Source: a bacterium
GTDB lineage: Bacteria > Chloroflexota > Dormibacteria > Aeolococcales > Bog-877
DNA: 64,000 bases
Reading direction: 5' to 3'
NCBI GenBank assembly: GCA_021785655.1
Contig: JAJYET010000001.1
Coordinates: 62,001 to 126,000 of the forward strand
In this document: piece by piece, positions 60,002-64,000 of the stretch
Position numbering within the stretch: the first letter of the stretch is position 1
Layout: the number at the start of each line of letters is the position of its first letter
Notes under the pieces: model-generated
Told to the model about the DNA's origin: nothing
The model's input: only the letters and a program-made list of their open reading frames with translations
Databases searched by the model: none
Position numbers and translations under genes: made by a program

Positions 60002-61795
60002 TTGAGCCCTGATCCCGGTGCGAGCGCGCCCATCCTGGTGGCCGTGGCCTGGCCCTACGCCAGCGGGCCCCGGCACATCGGTCACGTGGCAGGCTTCGGA
60101 GTCCCCTCCGACATCTTCGCCCGCTACCAGCGGCTCCGCGGCCGCGCGGTCCTGATGGTGAGCGGAACCGACGAGCACGGCACCCCGATCCTGGTGGCGG
60201 CCGACCGCGAGGGGGTGAGCCCCCGCGAGGTCGCCGACCGCTACAACCGGGTGATCGCGGACGATCTGCGCCGGCTGGGCCTCTCGTACGACCTCTTCAC
60301 CCGGACCACCACCCGCAACCACGAGAGGGTCGTCCAGGACGTCTTCACCACCCTCCATGAGAAGGGATACCTGATCCGGCGCACCCAGCTGGGGGCGTTC
60401 TCCCCGGCCACGGGCCGGACGTTGCCAGACCGGTACATCGAGGGCACCTGCCCCCACTGCGGCTATCCGGCCGCCCGCGGGGACCAGTGCGACAACTGCG
60501 GTCGGATGCTGGACCCCACCGAACTCCTGAACCCCCGGTCCCGGATCGACGGATCGACCCCGGTCTTCCGGGACTCCGAGCACTTCTTCCTGGACCTCCC
60601 CGCCTTCGCCGCGGCGCTAGGGACGTGGATCGAGAGCCGCCAGGGGTGGCGCCCCAACGTGCGCGCCTTCTCCCTCAACCTCCTGGCGGAGATCCGGCCC
60701 CGGGCGGTGACCCGGGACATCGACTGGGGGGTGCCGATCCCACTTCCCGAGTTCGCCGGCCGCCCGGACAAGAGGATCTACGTCTGGTTCGACGCCGTGG
60801 TGGGGTATCTCTCCGCCAGCGTGGAGTGGGCCCACCTGGGTCGCGACCCGGAGGCCTGGCGAAGGTGGTGGCAGGATCCCGACTCCCGGCACTACTACTT
60901 CATGGGCAAGGACAACATCGTCTTCCACTCGGTCATCTGGCCCAGCATGCTGATGGGGTACGGCAGTGGCGGCACGTTCGGGGGCGGGCCGGGGCACCCC
61001 CCGCTGCAACTCCCTGAGAACGTGGTCAGCAGTGAGTTCCTGACCATGGAGGGAGCCAAGTTCTCCAGCAGCCGGGGTGTGGTCATCGAGGTGCGGGACT
61101 ATCTCGAGCGCTACGACCCAGACCCGCTGCGCTACTACCTCACCGCCGCCGGTCCCGAGACCCAGGACACCGACTTCACCTGGGAGGAGTTCGTGCGGCG
61201 CAACAACGACGAGCTGGTGGCGACCTGGGGGAACCTGGTCCAGCGCACCCTGCAACTGGCGGCCCGCCACTTCGGCGAGGTGCCGGAGCCGGGCGCCTTG
61301 GCGGAGGCGGACCGCTCGGTCCGGCAGGCGGTCACCGCCGGCTTCGGGCGGGTGGCCACGCTCCTCGAGGAGGCGCGCTTCAAGGCCGCCCTGCAGCAGG
61401 CGATGGCCCTGGCCGCTCAGGTGAACCAGTACCTGGGGGAGCAGGAGCCCTGGCGGCTGGTGAACGGGGACCGGGAGAGAGCCGCGACCGTGGTCCACGT
61501 GGCCCTGCAGTGCGTGGCCGACCTGGGGGTCATGATGGCCCCCTTTCTACCCTTCACCTCCCAGCGGCTCCATGAGATGCTGGGAGGTGAGGGCCAGTTG
61601 GCACCGCTGCCGGAGCTCGAGGAGGTCGGCCCCGCCGAGGACCGGCACCTCGTCCTGCGCACCGACCTCACGATGTCCGTGCCCCGCTGGAGCCCGGTCG
61701 ACCTGCCCCCCGGGAGACCGATCGGGGCACCCCTGCCCCTCTTCCGCAAGCTGGACCCAGCCGTGGCCGCCGCCGAGGTGGAGCGGCTCCGGTAG
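60002..61795 (+). CDS. metG: MetG, methionyl-tRNA synthetase
   Basis: This protein of about 597 residues is a class I synthetase. The HIGH motif is in [19 protein letters not shown]. The zinc knuckle has [18 protein letters not shown], split as GTCPHCG and GDQCDNCG. The second signature is KFSSSRG (KMSKS equivalent). A helical anticodon-binding domain follows from about residue 410. It charges tRNA(Met) with methionine. TTG at 60002 and ATG at 59975 are both possible starts; the first is favoured by the TACCAT box. There is no appended tRNA-binding (EMAP) domain at the C-terminus. Confidence 0.96.
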   Translation: MSPDPGASAPILVAVAWPYASGPRHIGHVAGFGVPSDIFARYQRLRGRAVLMVSGTDEHGTPILVAADREGVSPREVADRYNRVIADDLRRLGLSYDLFTRTTTRNHERVVQDVFTTLHEKGYLIRRTQLGAFSPATGRTLPDRYIEGTCPHCGYPAARGDQCDNCGRMLDPTELLNPRSRIDGSTPVFRDSEHFFLDLPAFAAALGTWIESRQGWRPNVRAFSLNLLAEIRPRAVTRDIDWGVPIPLPEFAGRPDKRIYVWFDAVVGYLSASVEWAHLGRDPEAWRRWWQDPDSRHYYFMGKDNIVFHSVIWPSMLMGYGSGGTFGGGPGHPPLQLPENVVSSEFLTMEGAKFSSSRGVVIEVRDYLERYDPDPLRYYLTAAGPETQDTDFTWEEFVRRNNDELVATWGNLVQRTLQLAARHFGEVPEPGALAEADRSVRQAVTAGFGRVATLLEEARFKAALQQAMALAAQVNQYLGEQEPWRLVNGDRERAATVVHVALQCVADLGVMMAPFLPFTSQRLHEMLGGEGQLAPLPELEEVGPAEDRHLVLRTDLTMSVPRWSPVDLPPGRPIGAPLPLFRKLDPAVAAAEVERLR

Positions 61796-61840
61796 GCAGG
61801 GCCGCCCTTTGGCTTCGTTCCAGGGCTCGGGAGTGGCACG

Positions 61841-62566
61841 GTGAGCCTCGGTGCGGTCACCCTGCCCCTGGCGGTGGCCGCCGGGGCTGCCTCCTTCCTA
61901 TCTCCCTGCGTCCTCCCGCTGGTCCCCGCCTACCTGGCGTTGCTGTCGCGGGCCGCCGGGGGACAGGGCGACCTGGCGGCGGTCAGGTGGCGGGTGCTTC
62001 GAGGTGCGGTCGGATTCGCCATCGGCCTGGGTCTCTTCTGCCTCGCCTTCTTCTATGCCCTGGAGCGGCTGCTGGCCCCCTGGAAAGGAGTCCTGGCACC
62101 CATGCTGGGCCTCGCGGTGGTGATCCTGGGCCTCACCCTCATGGGGGTGCTGCGGCTCCCCTGGCTGCGGCGAGAGGCTCGCTGGCTGCCGCACGGGAGG
62201 GGCGGTTTCGCCGGGGGTGTCCTGCTGGGGGCGGGGCTGGGGGCGGGGTGGTCGCCCTGCATCGGCCCGGTCCTGGGTGCGGTGCTCACCTCGGGACTGG
62301 AGCAGGGGACGACCGCCCGGGGGATGACCCTCATGGTGGCGTACGTGGTGGGGTTGGCCCTCCCGTTCTTGCTGGCGGCCCTGCTGATGGACCGGGCCAC
62401 CCCGCTCCTGCGCGCCCTGGGGCGCCACCAGCGGGCGGTGTCGCTGGTCGGGGGAGGGCTGGTCATGTTGATGGGGATTCTGGTGATCGCCGGCCGATTC
62501 ACCATCTTCAACGACTTCCTCTCCGCCCACCTCCCCGCCTTCTTCCAGGACCCCTTCCACCTGTGA
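61841..62566 (+). CDS. CcdA-like thiol:disulfide transporter (cytochrome c biogenesis family)
   Basis: This 241-residue protein has six predicted helices with the paired motifs FLSPCVLPLVPAYLALL in helix 1 and GWSPCIGPVLGAVLTSG in helix 4. Each has the functional Cys next to Pro. CcdA passes electrons from cytoplasmic thioredoxin to extracytoplasmic thioredoxin-like proteins for cytochrome c or disulfide maturation. GTG at 61841 starts the first helix after a few residues. No cytochrome genes adjoin it. The gene ends 31 bases before the J-domain protein gene. Confidence 0.94.
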   Translation: MSLGAVTLPLAVAAGAASFLSPCVLPLVPAYLALLSRAAGGQGDLAAVRWRVLRGAVGFAIGLGLFCLAFFYALERLLAPWKGVLAPMLGLAVVILGLTLMGVLRLPWLRREARWLPHGRGGFAGGVLLGAGLGAGWSPCIGPVLGAVLTSGLEQGTTARGMTLMVAYVVGLALPFLLAALLMDRATPLLRALGRHQRAVSLVGGGLVMLMGILVIAGRFTIFNDFLSAHLPAFFQDPFHL

Positions 62567-62597
62567 GCGGGGCCCGGCGCGGCGAGGAGCCCTCCTG

Positions 62598-63926
62598 ATG
62601 TCTCGACGGCACCCCGCTGAGTTGGACGCCTATGACGTCCTGGGAGCCCAGCCCACCGACAGCTGGACCGAGTTGCGGCGACATTACCGGGCCCGGGCCA
62701 GGGAGCTCCATCCGGACGTCCAGGCCCAGCGGCACGAGGCGACCAGGCTGGAGGAGGAGCGGGCCACCCGCCTCTTCACCCGGCTGCAAGCGGCATGGGC
62801 CCTGGTCGACACCCCCGAGCGACGCGCCGCCTACGACCTCCGGCGGCGGCCCGCGCCCCCCAAGCGGCCGCTTCGGGCCCCCTCCTGGCCCTTCGGCCCG
62901 GTGGCCGGAGTGCTGCTCCGGGCCGGCCCCGGGGACCTGCACATAGCCGTCCCCGGAGGGGGGTGGGACCTCAGCCTGGCCAAGTTCGCGGCCCAGGTCG
63001 AGATCGGAGCCGCGCCGGCCCTGCTGATCGGCGACCTCCCGCCGCACCGGGAGGTCCGGGAGGCGCTCCTGGGTCTCCCGTTCATCGAGCGGGGCCGGCT
63101 GGCGGCGATGGTGGGTCTTGAGGTGCCCTTCGAGGAGCGGGCGGAGTCGGGGAAGGGCGGGGACGACGAGGGAGCGTGGAAGCTCGACCAGGTGCGGCGG
63201 TGCCTGGGCGCCTGGGCCGCGGCGGGGATGGGCGGCGCCGGCGAGGTGCCGTACCGGCGGGAGCTGCTTCTCATGGGTCGTCTCTCCCTCCGTGGCTTCG
63301 AGCTCAACCTCCCACACCCGGCGGGCCTCACCCAGGTCCAGGAGGCCCGCCCGCGCGACCGGGCCGAGGCCGCCGCCCGTCGAGGCTCGCGCCTGCTGCA
63401 GCTTCTCGTTCCCCCTCCATCTCTGATTCTGGCCGCGGCCTTCAGCGATGACCTGGAACTTCGGCAGGCGCTGGCGTCCGGCTGGTTCGACCCCCACCGG
63501 CCGGGAGGCGCCTCCCCTGCCCTCTTGCGGTTCCTCTCCGGGCGCCGTCCCCGCGCCGACCACCACGAGCCCCTCTGGGGCTCGACCCTGGACTCGGTGG
63601 GGCCGGGCGCCGCCGGCCCGGCGGAGCTGGGGCGCTTTTCTGTGGCCTTTGAGTGGCTGGTCGCCGGGACGGTCCCCGATCGGCTTCCCTGGGGCGATGC
63701 CGGTGCGGAGTGCGGGCGCGACCGACGGCTGGGCGACCACGCGGCTCGGCTGATGGCCCTGGTGATCGCCGCCCTGGAGGGGGGGCCCGGACAGCTGGTT
63801 TCCCTCAAGGGCAACCTGGTGACCCTCCGCGTCAGCGACCCCGGAGACGGGCCCCTGGCAGTGGCCGCGGCCGAGCAGGCTCTGGAGCGCGCGGTGGGCT
63901 TCGGGGTGGCTGTCGGGCTGCGATAG
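62598..63926 (+). CDS. J-domain protein with unknown C-terminal region
   Basis: This 442-residue protein has an N-terminal J-domain (residues about 10-76) with DAYDVLGAQP, the HPD motif at 38-40 (RARELHPDVQAQ) and ALVDTPERRAAYD. It should stimulate DnaK ATPase. After a Pro/Arg linker the remaining 350 residues do not match the DnaJ G/F, zinc-finger or substrate-binding domains, and no membrane helix is evident; they include VRRCLGAWAAAGMGGAGEVP. The client or process is unknown. ATG at 62598 follows GAGGAGCCCTCCTG. Confidence 0.85.
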   Translation: MSRRHPAELDAYDVLGAQPTDSWTELRRHYRARARELHPDVQAQRHEATRLEEERATRLFTRLQAAWALVDTPERRAAYDLRRRPAPPKRPLRAPSWPFGPVAGVLLRAGPGDLHIAVPGGGWDLSLAKFAAQVEIGAAPALLIGDLPPHREVREALLGLPFIERGRLAAMVGLEVPFEERAESGKGGDDEGAWKLDQVRRCLGAWAAAGMGGAGEVPYRRELLLMGRLSLRGFELNLPHPAGLTQVQEARPRDRAEAAARRGSRLLQLLVPPPSLILAAAFSDDLELRQALASGWFDPHRPGGASPALLRFLSGRRPRADHHEPLWGSTLDSVGPGAAGPAELGRFSVAFEWLVAGTVPDRLPWGDAGAECGRDRRLGDHAARLMALVIAALEGGPGQLVSLKGNLVTLRVSDPGDGPLAVAAAEQALERAVGFGVAVGLR

Positions 63927-63984
63927 CCGCTCACCGTCACCTCACCTTTGCGGTCCTGTGACCGCCCACACCGGCCTGCCCGCC

Positions 63985-63990
63985 TAGTCT
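63985..63990 (+). promoter_or_regulatory. Leaderless promoter (-10 TAGTCT) for a gene starting at 63997
   Basis: TAGTCT, six bases, then ATG at 63997, three bases from the window end. The next gene therefore probably begins here, but only its first codon is visible. A 6-bp hairpin (GCGGTC-CTGT-GACCGC, 63950-63965) lies upstream and may end the J-domain gene transcript. Confidence 0.5.
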
Positions 63991-64000
63991 CGGGGCATGT

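Overview
The window is 64 kb of very GC-rich bacterial chromosome, densely packed with genes. It holds about 70 protein genes, one tRNA and no rRNA. Several features point to a high-GC terrabacterial lineage such as Dormibacterota, Chloroflexota or a deep actinobacterial branch: coenzyme F420 synthesis (cofD, cofC, cofE) with an F420-type LLM oxidoreductase, HemQ, ThyX, a fused MoaD-MoaE protein, an actinobacterial-style SseA, and a DosS-like heme sensor kinase. Many genes lack a Shine-Dalgarno sequence. Instead a TANNNT -10 box ends 6 to 8 bases before the start codon, which is the signature of leaderless mRNAs. The taxonomic assignment is inference; no marker gene here settles it.

Layout. 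1-4.2 kb: a heme operon on the minus strand (SIS protein, hemA, hemC, hemD and the first 25 codons of hemB). 4.3-7.7 kb: a DnaQ-like exonuclease, a membrane protein and a secreted repeat protein. 7.9-14.5 kb: pyrG, an orphan radical SAM gene, rpmE and prfA, preceded by a GNAT gene and two proteins that look like inactive enzymes (an HtrA-fold and a metallo-beta-lactamase-fold protein). 14.5-18.5 kb: malic enzyme, sulfurtransferase, a PRC-barrel-like protein and a genuine HtrA lipoprotein. 18.6-19.4 kb: a scar of an IS605-type TnpB remnant beside a truncated SDR gene. 19.5-23.3 kb: GtrA, a glycosyltransferase and a Wzm/Wzt-type polysaccharide exporter. 23.3-26.9 kb: MoaX, the F420 genes and an A-type Fe-S carrier. 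27-31 kb: a tightly coupled six-gene operon (receiver-like protein, M20 amidohydrolase, zinc ribbon, HemQ, ThyX, sulfite-oxidase-like protein).

31-35.3 kb: MOSC and IscA-like genes, small membrane proteins, a cspA operon and a monofunctional transglycosylase. 35.4-40 kb: tRNA-Phe, an SbcD/SbcC-like pair and a decayed tyrosine integrase. 40-41.5 kb: a DEAD-box helicase with a long leader. 41.7-51.2 kb: an F420-type oxidoreductase divergent from an eight-gene acyl-CoA degradation operon that contains its own PucR-type regulator. 51.3-56 kb: two membrane proteins, a universal stress protein, and a two-component system with a DosS-like heme-GAF kinase, a NarL-type regulator and a kinase-like protein that has lost its phospho-acceptor His. 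56-64 kb: ArdC-like protein, ATP-grasp enzyme, NfuA-like protein, glycosyltransferase, metG, ccdA and a J-domain protein.

The clearest observations to follow up are the leaderless start architecture, including a start-to-start overlap of divergent genes, one shared bidirectional -10 and a probable CTG start; the heme-sensor locus with its pseudo-kinase; and the pair of apparently dead enzymes upstream of pyrG.
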